From positions 1 through 59,917 of IMG/VR virus record IMGVR_UViG_3300005613_004609: a stretch of DNA of 59,917 nt; one strand, written 5' to 3'. Shown one piece after another: positions 24,051 to 32,368 of the stretch (positions are counted from its first letter, which is position 1; the number at the start of each line of letters is the position of its first letter). Below the pieces are notes generated by a model that saw only the letters and a program-made list of their open reading frames with translations, was not told the origin of the DNA and did no database searches. Source of the stretch: a virus. A program made the position numbers and the translations under genes.

Positions 24051-25433
24051 CTATATTATCTTCCTAATCTTAAGTCCCTCTCGTATATATTGACGTTCCC
24101 GAGCAATCGCCCAGTTTTTACTATCTTTATAAAATTCATCCACAATATCAACCAGGATAGGCGCCTTTTTACCAAGAAGGAATCTTTCAACCCTTCCTTT
24201 CGATTGGATTATATCAGTGTGAGGAGTGGCATATATTAACCCTGATAAACTTGGAATATCTGTACCAAGAGCCATCATTTGATAAGTCCCAAGAATCACA
24301 CTACAGTCGCTTGCAACACGTTCTCTCTCAGATGCAGAGATGTTTCTATACTTCTGTTTTTTACCAGAGGTCTCAATAGGAATACGTCTCACGAATAAAC
24401 CAACCTCCGAGACAAGATTAAAATGGTAAATGAGAATCTTCTTAATATCCAAAAGTTGTTGAGTCCTGTCAGACATTACAACACAACGCCTGCCAGATTT
24501 ACTCATAAGATGTATATACCTTGCTATTATCTTATTCCTCGCAATATTCTGTGATATTCTTGAAAGTAGCATGCCTCTTCGGTTTAAAGCAGAGCTTTTC
24601 GAGTGCACATATCCAGAGGAGCCCTGAAAGTGGTGCATAATTACTATTGGCTTTAATCTACCCTGAACAGAGGTTTTTAGTAAGCACTCTCCAACATGTT
24701 TCTCGAATACTTTACTCAACCCATCCTTTCTTTTCAGAGTAGCAGACAGGCCAAGACGATATTTTGCAGAGAACATACTAACAACCGCTGCAAAAGTCCT
24801 TGGAGGGACCGAACGGTCAACCTCGTCATATATAACACACCCAAAATTACGTTTAAAGTCAATCCCACATCTATCCAGTGTCACAGAATGAACAAGGCCC
24901 ACAACAATCTTCTTTGCAATCCAGGAAGCCTTCCCGCCAGATACAACTCCTATCTCTCTGGACTTTATATTCGTATACTGTAAGATTCTCTCTTTCCACT
25001 GAGAAACCAAGTTCGACCTTGGAACTATAACAAGAGTTTTCACGTTCAAAAGTGCCATTATTTTCAAAGCAATGACTGTTTTTCCACTACCTGGTGGCAA
25101 GCCAAGAAGGAATCCAGTGTAACCTTTCTGCAAGCGATTGCAGAAATCATCAATCACAACCTCTTGCTGTTTCCACATTTTACCATTAAACACCAAGCCT
25201 ATAGCTTCCCCAGTAACCCTTCGATCAAAAACATTATCAGTGTTAGTAGGGGAAAGAGAATACCTTGGATAACCAAACCACCCGTTCTTTGATATGTCAT
25301 ACAAGGCCAGAACGAGATCTTTATCGTAAGAAGATTTGGCTACCAAGGCTCTCTTCTCAGCCGCCAGATTTTTCACTTCATTAAGTTCAACATAAGTATA
25401 ATTCGAAAGGACTATTTTACTAAAATCAGGCAC
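24051..25433 (-). CDS. Superfamily 2 helicase, UvsW-like (460 aa)
   Basis: Helicase motifs are complete: I GLPPGSGKT, Ia VPRSNLVSQW, II YDEVDR, III LSATL, V MALGTDIPS, VI QSKGRVERF. DEVD-type SF2 enzymes such as T4 UvsW and UvrB/XPB-like phage helicases remodel forks and recombination intermediates. Start at GTG 25433, overlapping the SSB stop (TAGTG), with AGAGGA upstream. Palindrome copy 8 lies in CNRLQ before motif I. Confidence 0.8.
   Translation of the reverse strand: MPDFSKIVLSNYTYVELNEVKNLAAEKRALVAKSSYDKDLVLALYDISKNGWFGYPRYSLSPTNTDNVFDRRVTGEAIGLVFNGKMWKQQEVVIDDFCNRLQKGYTGFLLGLPPGSGKTVIALKIMALLNVKTLVIVPRSNLVSQWKERILQYTNIKSREIGVVSGGKASWIAKKIVVGLVHSVTLDRCGIDFKRNFGCVIYDEVDRSVPPRTFAAVVSMFSAKYRLGLSATLKRKDGLSKVFEKHVGECLLKTSVQGRLKPIVIMHHFQGSSGYVHSKSSALNRRGMLLSRISQNIARNKIIARYIHLMSKSGRRCVVMSDRTQQLLDIKKILIYHFNLVSEVGLFVRRIPIETSGKKQKYRNISASERERVASDCSVILGTYQMMALGTDIPSLSGLIYATPHTDIIQSKGRVERFLLGKKAPILVDIVDEFYKDSKNWAIARERQYIREGLKIRKII
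25129..25142. repeat. Dispersed palindrome copy 8 (TGCAAGCGATTGCA)
   Basis: Inside the UvsW-like helicase, read as CNRLQ. Confidence 0.85.
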
Positions 25434-26233
25434 TATATCAAGTCCTCTATAGATGCAACGTCATCCTCAAAAAGATCATCGTCATCGTCCGGTTGGTCTC
25501 CACCATTGTCCAGGACATCATCGTCAGGCTCATCTCCTACATTGTCATCCTCAGCACTCGAACCAATAGGATCAGCTTGGCCAATTATCTTACGCAGTTC
25601 CTCAGCACTTTTAGGGGCAAGTAGAGTTGGATAGTCAAAGGGCTTCAACCATTCCTTCTTCTTTTCAACAGAATCACCCTGAGCAAATTTCAACAGGGTT
25701 TTTGCATCAAGTCGTTTTACAAATTCAAAGTCTTCTCCCACAGAGGATTCCGTTTGACCAGTACCTCTTGACATTTCAAAGACACATCCCTTCAGATTGC
25801 CCTCACGTCTCTCAATCTGTTTCAACAACCGCTGCCTTGCACGCCCTTTTGCCACAAATAATTGTTTCTGATTTGTATGAGTCTTCCCATCCTTATCAGT
25901 GAATTTTTTGTGGCTTATAACAGTTCCAGCAAGAACATAACTTGCTCGACTTTGTTGGTCATCCTCACAAAGAGGGCAAGTGTCGAAGTCCTGAAGGCAA
26001 GTAAAGAAATTAAAATACTTTCCGCCAAGTTTCAAATTATGCTCATAGTAAAAGAAGCTCGGGGTGTCAAGAAAAGTCACCATTGCAGAACTGTCAGATT
26101 CCAGCCAGAATCGCATGATCTCACTACCCCCCTGTTCTCTCTTCTTCTTATTCTCGGCATCAATTTTTTTTGCTTTTGTAGCACCGGTTTTACCAGTTTG
26201 ATACCAACTTGCCTTTGTCACTTTTTTTGCCAT
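25433..26233 (-). CDS. Single-stranded DNA-binding protein, T4 gp32-like (266 aa)
   Basis: It has a basic N-terminus (AKKVTKASWYQTGKTGATKA), an OB-like core with FFTCLQDFDTCPLCED (Cys/zinc region as in gp32-like phage SSBs), YVLAGTVISHKKF, and a long acidic tail (DDNVGDEPDDDVLDN ... DDDDDLFEDD) typical of SSBs that recruit replication proteins. ATG 26233 follows GGAGGAG and has its own promoter at 26269-26297. Coupled to the helicase. Confidence 0.75.
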   Translation of the reverse strand: MAKKVTKASWYQTGKTGATKAKKIDAENKKKREQGGSEIMRFWLESDSSAMVTFLDTPSFFYYEHNLKLGGKYFNFFTCLQDFDTCPLCEDDQQSRASYVLAGTVISHKKFTDKDGKTHTNQKQLFVAKGRARQRLLKQIERREGNLKGCVFEMSRGTGQTESSVGEDFEFVKRLDAKTLLKFAQGDSVEKKKEWLKPFDYPTLLAPKSAEELRKIIGQADPIGSSAEDDNVGDEPDDDVLDNGGDQPDDDDDLFEDDVASIEDLI

Positions 26234-26268
26234 AATACTCCTCCTGTTAGATTATTAATTTTTATTAT

Positions 26269-26297
26269 ATCGTACAATAAATCACAATTTTTGTCAA
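26269..26297 (-). promoter_or_regulatory. Sigma-70-like promoter for SSB, helicase and recA
   Basis: TTGACA (26292-26297), 17-base spacer with A-tract, TACGAT (26269-26274). The TGA stop of the primase gene lies inside the -35 hexamer. Confidence 0.55.
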
Positions 26298-28279
26298 GAT
26301 AAACTCTTTTTACGGCTTAAAACTTTTCCAAGCTCATCGCTATTTTTTAAGGCGCCTCCATCATTCCTTCCCACAGAATTCCAGTCAAGTTCATAAATAG
26401 GAACCTTTCCCCGTAGTCTATCATATATTCTCTTATGTGCTTGCTCTCCCGCCTTATCCGCATCATATCCAAGAAAGACAGCACTACTCCTCAAAGGAAT
26501 CGCAGTAATCTGTTCATCAGTAACAGAGGAGGTAGCCGAAGCAATCGTATTATAGAATCCCAGGGACATAATACGCATAGCATCCAGCTCTCCCTCGGTC
26601 AGTAGTAAAGGCATTTCCCAGTCAGCAAAACCCATCCCGAACCATACCCCAACATCCTTAAGCTTTGGAAATTCTACATCATAGAAGCCAGTGGTATCAC
26701 TTGAGGCTGTCCAAATATTTTTCTTCTTCCGTGACCGTAATCTCAAAACGAATATGTTTCCAGTAGTATCAGTCAGGGGAAACACAGCAGCGCAATCATC
26801 TCGTGAGAATCTCACTCTGCACATATTATAAATCAGAGGGAGTATACCACGCTCTTTCACCAACCACTCCGCTATTTTCTTATCCTCATAAAATTTCTGT
26901 TTTACAAGAAGTTCAGGGTAAAGATTCATTACCTTGATCGGCAAGGGTCTGATAATTTTTCTCTCTTCTACCCAGGGCTCTATGAAAGTTGTTTTCCTCT
27001 TTTTATTCAGAGCATGTATTTCCTCATGTAGAAATATCTTAGCTGCCTGCTCTGGATATCGACCAGAAGCTACCCACAGAGTATGAAGGAGTCTACCCAG
27101 TCTCTTACCTATAGGACTACAACCAAAACAATTTCCTGTTAAAATAAAGTCATCTAAGGTAAAAGAGTGTGTTTCAGGCACCTCACAACAATATACCTCC
27201 TCTACTTTATCCATTTTTTTTACTGAGACTATCTTCCATCGTAATCTATAATACCTTGCTTGTGCTTTTTCATCAAAAATCATTCTATGTTTTGGATTCA
27301 ATAATAAATCTGCTGGAAAATCCTTTCTCGCAAAATTTATTCTAAAAATAGAAGAAGGCTCTGTCTGTCCTATCCCAACTCTTAATTGTCTTCCTACTTC
27401 AAAAGTTACTATTCCCAAACGTGTAGCCAAATCTCTTACTTTTTCCAAATTCTCTTCTTTACATGAAGTTAAGTTAACAAGTCCATCTGAATCTACACAA
27501 CCATCAGCTGCTAAATAACCAGCTAAGAATGACGCCAAATAATTAGAATCATATAGAGCGATGTTAGGAAAGTCAGTCTTCCAAGAAGTTTCAAAACCTC
27601 TAAAAGTAACACGCTCAAACCCTTCTGTTTTATAATAATACTCCGCACATCCACAATTCTCAAAATAGGGCCTCATAAAAACTATCTTCTTATCATACAA
27701 ATCTGCTTGCGCTACCCGTACATTGGACCGTCCACTAATTGTACCATCCCCAAAGATAAACCCTCTTCTTATTGCATCTATATTCATAGTATCAAAAGTA
27801 AAAGGGGCAGGCACACAAGATAAGAAACGCTCCCCTGGCTCCAAACTACTTGTAATTTTTTCTAAAACTGTTGAAGAACTTCTTTTTGTAACAAACCACC
27901 TATGTTGAGCCACAGACTCTATAACCTTCTTTTTACCATTCCTCTCTAATAAAATTTCATAAAGTCTCTGTTTTCCGTAAGAATAAAAAGGCGCTTCAAC
28001 CCACAAACCACCGGTAGTTAAAATTGTATAGACTCCACCTACCATATCCCCTATTTTCATCCTGCCATTTATTGTAAGTACGACAGTATTCTTTCCCAAA
28101 CAGTAATAAACAGATTCACTCTCTGGAGATATAGAGACTCCAAAACTGGGCCTTGTATCTATCCCGCCTCCGTGAGTATAAGGAGCAAGAGGACAAGTTG
28201 CTTTTACCCACTCTCCTTTTGTTTCTATATTCTCACAATCCAGGGAGAACAGAAATTTCTTTATGGAACGTTCCCTCAT
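26294..28279 (-). CDS. DNA primase interrupted by an intein (661 aa precursor)
   Basis: The spliced product (about 337 residues) is a DnaG-type primase: an N-terminal zinc-binding region with C29, H36 and, after splicing, VYYCFGC; and a Toprim fold with LLLTEGELDAMRI and VFLGYDADKAGEQ. The intein (residues 60-383) interrupts the zinc knuckle. ATG 28279 follows GGAGGAG. It is followed upstream in the operon by DnaB-like helicase and loader-like genes, giving a phage primosome. Confidence 0.82.
   Translation of the reverse strand: MRERSIKKFLFSLDCENIETKGEWVKATCPLAPYTHGGGIDTRPSFGVSISPESESVYYCLGKNTVVLTINGRMKIGDMVGGVYTILTTGGLWVEAPFYSYGKQRLYEILLERNGKKKVIESVAQHRWFVTKRSSSTVLEKITSSLEPGERFLSCVPAPFTFDTMNIDAIRRGFIFGDGTISGRSNVRVAQADLYDKKIVFMRPYFENCGCAEYYYKTEGFERVTFRGFETSWKTDFPNIALYDSNYLASFLAGYLAADGCVDSDGLVNLTSCKEENLEKVRDLATRLGIVTFEVGRQLRVGIGQTEPSSIFRINFARKDFPADLLLNPKHRMIFDEKAQARYYRLRWKIVSVKKMDKVEEVYCCEVPETHSFTLDDFILTGNCFGCSPIGKRLGRLLHTLWVASGRYPEQAAKIFLHEEIHALNKKRKTTFIEPWVEERKIIRPLPIKVMNLYPELLVKQKFYEDKKIAEWLVKERGILPLIYNMCRVRFSRDDCAAVFPLTDTTGNIFVLRLRSRKKKNIWTASSDTTGFYDVEFPKLKDVGVWFGMGFADWEMPLLLTEGELDAMRIMSLGFYNTIASATSSVTDEQITAIPLRSSAVFLGYDADKAGEQAHKRIYDRLRGKVPIYELDWNSVGRNDGGALKNSDELGKVLSRKKSLS
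27131..28102 (-). mobile_element. LAGLIDADG intein in the primase zinc knuckle (324 residues)
   Basis: Starts with Cys (CLGKNTVVLTINGRMKIGDM) and ends DDFILTGN before Cys. Two LAGLIDADG-type helices are visible: RRGFIFGDGTI (about residue 171) and LASFLAGYLAADGCVDSDG (about 248). The penultimate residue is Gly, not His. It differs in endonuclease class from the three HNH inteins nearby. Confidence 0.85.
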
Positions 28280-28470
28280 CTCACTCCTCCTTTATCAAAT
28301 GCATCATTCACAATAACAGCCACTTCATCGTCAGTCACCTCTATATTCTCTATATCACAGATCATTTTCAGAAGGGTAGAGTACTCATCCTTAGATACAC
28401 CACATTTAATAGCAACATCAACCACCTGAGTAGCTACCTCACGTACCTTTCTTACAGAACATTCTCTCAT
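28276..28470 (-). CDS. Small protein of unknown function (64 aa)
   Basis: ATG 28470; its stop overlaps the primase start by 4 bases (ATGA). The protein is helical with two cysteines. It follows AAGGA at longer spacing. Function unknown. Confidence 0.55.
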   Translation of the reverse strand: MRECSVRKVREVATQVVDVAIKCGVSKDEYSTLLKMICDIENIEVTDDEVAVIVNDAFDKGGVR

Positions 28471-28471
28471 T

Positions 28472-28765
28472 TCATTTTTTCCTTTCTAAAAATCGTATCA
28501 TCCTTAATGCTAAGGTGCCTTTTTTGTTTTTGTTCCGATCAGCCAAATTAACCTTTAACTCAGTGCACTCAACCTGCAAAGAAGTTTCAGAGCCAAGGCA
28601 CACACTCTCTCTAAATTTAGTTCTACTACCACGTAGCGATCTATAGAAATCAATATATTCTTCTGAGTGTTCTATCACTGCATTAGAGGAGAATACCCTC
28701 ATAGTTGAGCCATCCTCAAAGTCAAAATATAATCTCGCATCACCCAGTATATAAGTTTCATTCAT
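28472..28765 (-). CDS. Paralogue A of a small beta-rich protein (97 aa)
   Basis: ATG 28765 follows GAGAGGG; a longer TTG frame would start inside the palindrome and is less likely. YILGDARLYFDFEDGSTMRV matches YNLGNAKLTIVSKDGSVLKT of the next gene (28797-29042), so the two are duplicates. Both lie between primase and helicase. Role unknown. Confidence 0.6.
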   Translation of the reverse strand: MNETYILGDARLYFDFEDGSTMRVFSSNAVIEHSEEYIDFYRSLRGSRTKFRESVCLGSETSLQVECTELKVNLADRNKNKKGTLALRMIRFLERKK

Positions 28766-28778
28766 TTTTCCCTCTCTC

Positions 28779-28792
28779 TGCAATCGCTTGCA
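28779..28792. repeat. Dispersed palindrome copy 9 (TGCAATCGCTTGCA)
   Basis: In the gap between the two paralogous small genes, directly before a ribosome site. Confidence 0.85.
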
Positions 28793-28796
28793 AACC

Positions 28797-29042
28797 TTAT
28801 AATCCTAACAACGGCATCATCCTTTTACCTGTACTAACTTTGGTAACTTCTATGTTATCCAATTTAGCAGTAAGTTCAGGACTACCACTACCATCTTGCG
28901 CAAAGTCAACATTCATCACATTAAAGTGAACATGTGTTGCGTCTGTTTTTAAAACTGAGCCATCCTTACTCACTATTGTAAGTTTGGCATTGCCAAGATT
29001 ATAATAATCACTCCACTTCTTCATCTCCGGCATCTCCGTCAT
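28797..29042 (-). CDS. Paralogue B of a small beta-rich protein (up to 81 aa)
   Basis: The frame opens at ATG 29042, 29033 or 29024; the last, MKKWSDYYNLGNAKL, follows GGAG best. It overlaps the helicase 3' end. The LGxAxLxxxxxDGS pattern is shared with its neighbour at 28472-28765. Confidence 0.5.
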   Translation of the reverse strand: MTEMPEMKKWSDYYNLGNAKLTIVSKDGSVLKTDATHVHFNVMNVDFAQDGSGSPELTAKLDNIEVTKVSTGKRMMPLLGL

Positions 29043-30267
29043 ATATATCCACCTCCCTTATACCTATATTTGTTGTCAAACTAAAATCCAGATCAATCAA
29101 CATATTTTCACCCTCTCTCCCCTTAATAACTTCTAAATGTTTAGTCCTGTTTGAACAGTCAGACATAGCCCTACCTCTTGAATCAATTTTCGTAGAACAA
29201 GCTAAACTCAACACAATACTTGCGAGTTGGCCCACAACATCAGAACCACCAATATGCGCTAAACTACCAGCTCCCTTTCTGTTAAACTGGTATGTACCCA
29301 CAACAGGAATAGAAAGAGACATAGCCAAATCTTTCATACCCTCTGCAGTGGAAGCAATTCTTTCCCATCTTGCACCGGTCCGTTCTCTCGTCTTTAATAG
29401 ATAGGCACCATCAACATATAAAATGTCAGGTCGAACCTCTTGTACCTTCATGAGGAGGTCCTCAAATGTTGTGTTCAGAGTTCCCTCATAAATGTAAAAG
29501 TCTGCATCATTCAATTCTCGCGCAGTCTGTTTCAGTTTATTTTCAGCCCACCAACTTAAGCGTCCTTTTCGTATCCCGTGCACAGGGATGTTACCATGCA
29601 GCCCATATAGTCGTGCCATACATTGCTCCGCTGGCATTTCCAAAGTCTCCACCATTACTCTATATCCAGCATTGACACCATTCAATGCAGCGTTTAATAG
29701 TAGGTAACTCTTTCCGGAAGAAGGTCTCCCAATTATTGCCACAGTATCCCCTGGCTGTGCACCTGAACTTATATTGTCCAAAGTGGGAATACCAAAAGGA
29801 ACGCCAAAAATATCCTTTCCTGAACGTTGTATTGCTCTATATCTGTCCATCACGGGTTTATAAAGAGAACGCAAAAGATACAACTTTTCCCTTTGCCCAG
29901 TAGAGGTTAAGTCAACATACAACTGTCTGATTTTCTCCGTGGCTTCCTTAAGCTTGCCGTCTGCTATATCACTGCCGGTTTCTTCCACAGCCTTTTGTGC
30001 CAGGGATAACTGGTGTCTCTTTTTTACGTGATCAATCCAGTATTTTAAGGGCTCATCCGTAAAGTCAGGGAATTTAAAACCAAGCTCCTCTTCAACAGTC
30101 CGGATCTTCGGCAACTGATTATAATCAACAAAATATTCAGATATAAAGTCAAAGGCCTTTCTCTCATTCCTAACAAAGAAAGTACAATCCAGTCCTTGTT
30201 CAGTCAGAATAGACATTGCTCTATTTTCTTCTATCAACTTTTTTAATACCCCAAGTCCAGCAGACAT
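29008..30267 (-). CDS. dnaB: DnaB-like replicative helicase (419 aa)
   Basis: A RecA-fold ring helicase: GVPFGIPTLDNISSGAQPGD, Walker A GRPSSGKS, VETLEMPAEQCMARL, Walker B PDILYVDGAYLL, and VVGTYQFNRKG for the helicase H4-like region. An N-terminal domain of about 150 residues precedes it. ATG 30267 overlaps the loader-like gene (TAATG), with GGAGGAG upstream. Works with primase and the loader at the fork. Confidence 0.85.
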   Translation of the reverse strand: MSAGLGVLKKLIEENRAMSILTEQGLDCTFFVRNERKAFDFISEYFVDYNQLPKIRTVEEELGFKFPDFTDEPLKYWIDHVKKRHQLSLAQKAVEETGSDIADGKLKEATEKIRQLYVDLTSTGQREKLYLLRSLYKPVMDRYRAIQRSGKDIFGVPFGIPTLDNISSGAQPGDTVAIIGRPSSGKSYLLLNAALNGVNAGYRVMVETLEMPAEQCMARLYGLHGNIPVHGIRKGRLSWWAENKLKQTARELNDADFYIYEGTLNTTFEDLLMKVQEVRPDILYVDGAYLLKTRERTGARWERIASTAEGMKDLAMSLSIPVVGTYQFNRKGAGSLAHIGGSDVVGQLASIVLSLACSTKIDSRGRAMSDCSNRTKHLEVIKGREGENMLIDLDFSLTTNIGIREVDIYDGDAGDEEVE

Positions 30268-31085
30268 TATATCTCCTCCTTAGCATTTGTCGTTAGGCCT
30301 TTCGATAAGACTGTCTTTCTTTTCAGGACAACCTCGTTATTCCCCCCAGGTGAGACAGTTTGTTTAGATGCGTCTGCAGGTACAAATACTCCCTCTACCT
30401 CAATCAAGTCAGCAATTCCCTGGCCCATAGATACCGCTATCCTTTCCAGAATTGCATCCTTCCAAAGTTTCTTGATCTTTCTACTCTGTCTATTTTCATT
30501 ATAGCTAACAGTGCAGAGCATGCCAGTTCCAATCCTATGTTCTATCACCTCAGAAAATAATCCCGAGTGACTGTTTGCATAGGGTACTTTTCTATCCAAG
30601 CCTCTCCAAAGAAGTATATTTTCATAAAGCTTTTGCCGATAAAGCATAAATTCATCGTCCATATCAAATTCTGAACTTATCCTCTTGTACATTTGGATAA
30701 ATTCCTCAGTGTCTGTCATAACTATGGTCTCCCCTGTGGTTAAGTAGTGAGTCATAAGTGCCATGGTTACTAATTTCTGAACTGGGAGGGTCCTGCCATA
30801 GATTATTACCATTTTCTTCTTAAGATAAAGTTTCTCAACCCTCGATACTTGCAGGGCAATTTTAGTCTCAGGTGTAGGAATTGGTATTTCCACATCAAAG
30901 ACTCTTTTCAGATAGTACTTTTCACGGTTTCTTTTTTCTATCTCCTGTCTCAATAATTCAGGTGGAAAGCCAGCATCCTTCCAAACTAAGTTTCCATTCC
31001 TTCTCGAATCAAAAGAGTTCCAGGGGTACGTCAGCACATTTTTCTCTTTAAAATAATATCTCTGCATCTCTGTAAGACTACTCAT
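30267..31085 (-). CDS. Helicase-loader-like protein with degenerate P-loop (272 aa)
   Basis: The layout VFDVEIPIPT, then IALQVSRVEKLYLKKKMVIIYGR, recalls DnaC/DnaI-type loaders, where an amphipathic stretch precedes the P-loop. Here the loop reads YGRTLPVQKLVT, lacking GKT/S, so ATP binding is probably lost. VMTDTEEFIQMY and the following sequence keep the fold's rhythm. Its place between initiator-like protein and helicase supports a loader function. The assignment is by pattern and context only. Confidence 0.45.
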   Translation of the reverse strand: MSSLTEMQRYYFKEKNVLTYPWNSFDSRRNGNLVWKDAGFPPELLRQEIEKRNREKYYLKRVFDVEIPIPTPETKIALQVSRVEKLYLKKKMVIIYGRTLPVQKLVTMALMTHYLTTGETIVMTDTEEFIQMYKRISSEFDMDDEFMLYRQKLYENILLWRGLDRKVPYANSHSGLFSEVIEHRIGTGMLCTVSYNENRQSRKIKKLWKDAILERIAVSMGQGIADLIEVEGVFVPADASKQTVSPGGNNEVVLKRKTVLSKGLTTNAKEEI

Positions 31086-31962
31086 GTTTCAGCGCCTCCA
31101 TAATTTTAGATCGATTAGAGTAAAACATAGTAAAATTAACTTGCTGCCCGCCATATCCAAGTTCTTTTATGTTTCTACGCAACCAGGATAGTTCGGCATA
31201 TATCAAGTCTACCAGTTTTGCAAGATCAGTGTTATTAGCCTCACATTCCTTCACCCAATTTCCAGCCATACCAAGACCTCTACCCTTGTCATGTTCAAAG
31301 TCCTCAGTGCTATACGGTATACGATACTCCGCTGCCAGCACTTGAAATAATCTATGAACTTTTGAAGGTGTCAAAGGAGAAGTTTTCAGTTTATCAATTT
31401 TCCTCTCAATAATTTTATCATTTTCTTCGATAGCCTGTTTCAGTGATTCTTCAAGTTTCATTATTCTCTCCTTCTTGCAAGCGATTGCAGGGATTACCCA
31501 GTCATTTTGACAAAAGATTCCATTTAATTTTCGGTTTATAAATATTAGCTCTCTTATGTTATCCTTAAATTTTGATTCTGGCAACTTTCTTAATCCTGTA
31601 GCGTGAGTAACAGCATCAAAATAAACTTTAAGCATGCCAGGCACATTCAACCTATAATACTTTCCAGACCTCTCTGCGTGAATAACCAATATACGACTAA
31701 TTTCCAGTTGAGCCATAGCCTTGAATACCTGCGCTTTACTTTTAAGTGTTCCAGAGTAACAAAAGATATTAGGACAACCAGCATAGAGATGCCTCACTTT
31801 TATTCTCTCTTCAAATTTCCTAAAGTTCAAAGTTCTATCTGTCACATGATTTAAGATAGCGCACTGTGTTCTTGAGTATTCAAAAAGGTGTAAATGATTC
31901 CACACAAAATGCCTTAGAAACATCCATTGTTTATCAGTCAAAAATCTATCAGATTCGGTCAT
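31078..31962 (-). CDS. Possible replication initiator, winged-helix type (294 aa)
   Basis: First gene of the helicase-primase operon, after repeats at 31992-32060. The N-terminal third (QWMFLRHFVWNHLHLFEYS, then KSKAQVFKAMAQLEISRILVI and SGKYYRLN) looks like a winged helix (helices then a beta wing). The middle is a charged coiled region (RIMKLEESLKQAIEENDKII), and the end is helical. DnaD/RepO-like initiators have similar architecture. ATG 31962 follows GGAGG. Palindrome copy 10 is in IPAIACKK. Confidence 0.4.
   Translation of the reverse strand: MTESDRFLTDKQWMFLRHFVWNHLHLFEYSRTQCAILNHVTDRTLNFRKFEERIKVRHLYAGCPNIFCYSGTLKSKAQVFKAMAQLEISRILVIHAERSGKYYRLNVPGMLKVYFDAVTHATGLRKLPESKFKDNIRELIFINRKLNGIFCQNDWVIPAIACKKERIMKLEESLKQAIEENDKIIERKIDKLKTSPLTPSKVHRLFQVLAAEYRIPYSTEDFEHDKGRGLGMAGNWVKECEANNTDLAKLVDLIYAELSWLRRNIKELGYGGQQVNFTMFYSNRSKIMEALKHE
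31476..31489. repeat. Dispersed palindrome copy 10 (TGCAAGCGATTGCA)
   Basis: Inside the putative initiator gene, read as PAIACK. Confidence 0.85.
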
Positions 31963-31991
31963 AGTTTCAATACCTCCAAAAAGGTTAAAAA

Positions 31992-32060
31992 GTCTCAGTA
32001 AGTGAGACCACTTCGATAAAAAAGTCTCAGTAAGTGAGACCAGGGTGTCTCAGTAAGTGC
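31992..32060. repeat. Three spaced copies of an inverted repeat (operator or iterons)
   Basis: GTCTCAGTAAGTGAGAC (arms GTCTCA/TGAGAC) occurs at 31992-32008 and 32024-32040, and GTCTCAGTAAGTG again at 32047-32059. They lie 30-100 bases before the start of the putative initiator and just downstream (minus strand) of AT-rich -10-like TATAAT near 32078-32083. Confidence 0.8.
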
Positions 32061-32284
32061 GTGTTCATATATAAGATGATTATATAAGAAGATTTTTTGA
32101 AAGAGGTTAAAAGAAGCAAGCAAGTTGCATTCCTTAAAATCTGAAAACTACAAAAGGCAAAAACCTCCCCTTGGAAAATAGGGAAGGCTGCAAAATGATT
32201 TATTTGTGGATTTTCTGTTGCTACTGAATTAATCAGAAATTTTTTACTTGACTTCTTTTTGGAAGTGTTGTACCTTGTATTCAC
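32027..32284 (-). CDS. Doubtful 85-residue frame in the initiator leader
   Basis: GTG 32284 is preceded by AAAGGAG at 6 bases, a good signal, and the frame is open for 85 codons. But the composition (many C, L, F, S; SSYIIILYMNTHLL) is unlike its neighbours and its 3' end covers the GTCTCA repeats. An overlapping 15-codon frame (VKGEYKVQHFQKEVK) starts near the same place. It could be a leader peptide or non-coding. Confidence 0.25.
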   Translation of the reverse strand: MNTRYNTSKKKSSKKFLINSVATENPQINHFAAFPIFQGEVFAFCSFQILRNATCLLLLTSFKKSSYIIILYMNTHLLRHPGLTY

Positions 32285-32355
32285 CTTTCACTCCTTTCCT
32301 GTTTGACTGCCGGTTAGGGAGCTTATTACATCCTGGTAAGCTCCCTTTCCTTTTT
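32248..32355 (+). ncRNA. Candidate small antisense RNA
   Basis: On the plus strand TTGACT (32248-32253), 17 bases, TACCTT (32271-32276) is followed about 40 bases later by a perfect 9-bp hairpin and a T-rich run ending at 32355. A transcript of about 70 bases would be antisense to the leader of the putative initiator operon. The -10 box is weak, so this is tentative. Confidence 0.3.
32317..32355 (+). terminator. Rho-independent terminator (plus strand)
   Basis: GGGAGCTTA (32317-32325) and TAAGCTCCC (32337-32345) form a perfect 9-bp stem with an 11-base loop, followed by TTTCCTTTTT. The T-run is on the plus strand although the genes are on the minus strand; the stem could also slow minus-strand transcripts after the stop at 32369. 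Confidence 0.6.
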
Positions 32356-32368
32356 AATACCCAACAAG

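Noticed and set aside
31992-32060. Possible CRISPR array
   Set aside because: Only three short repeats with unequal spacers, each an inverted repeat itself; no cas1/cas2. The Cas4-like protein alone does not support CRISPR.
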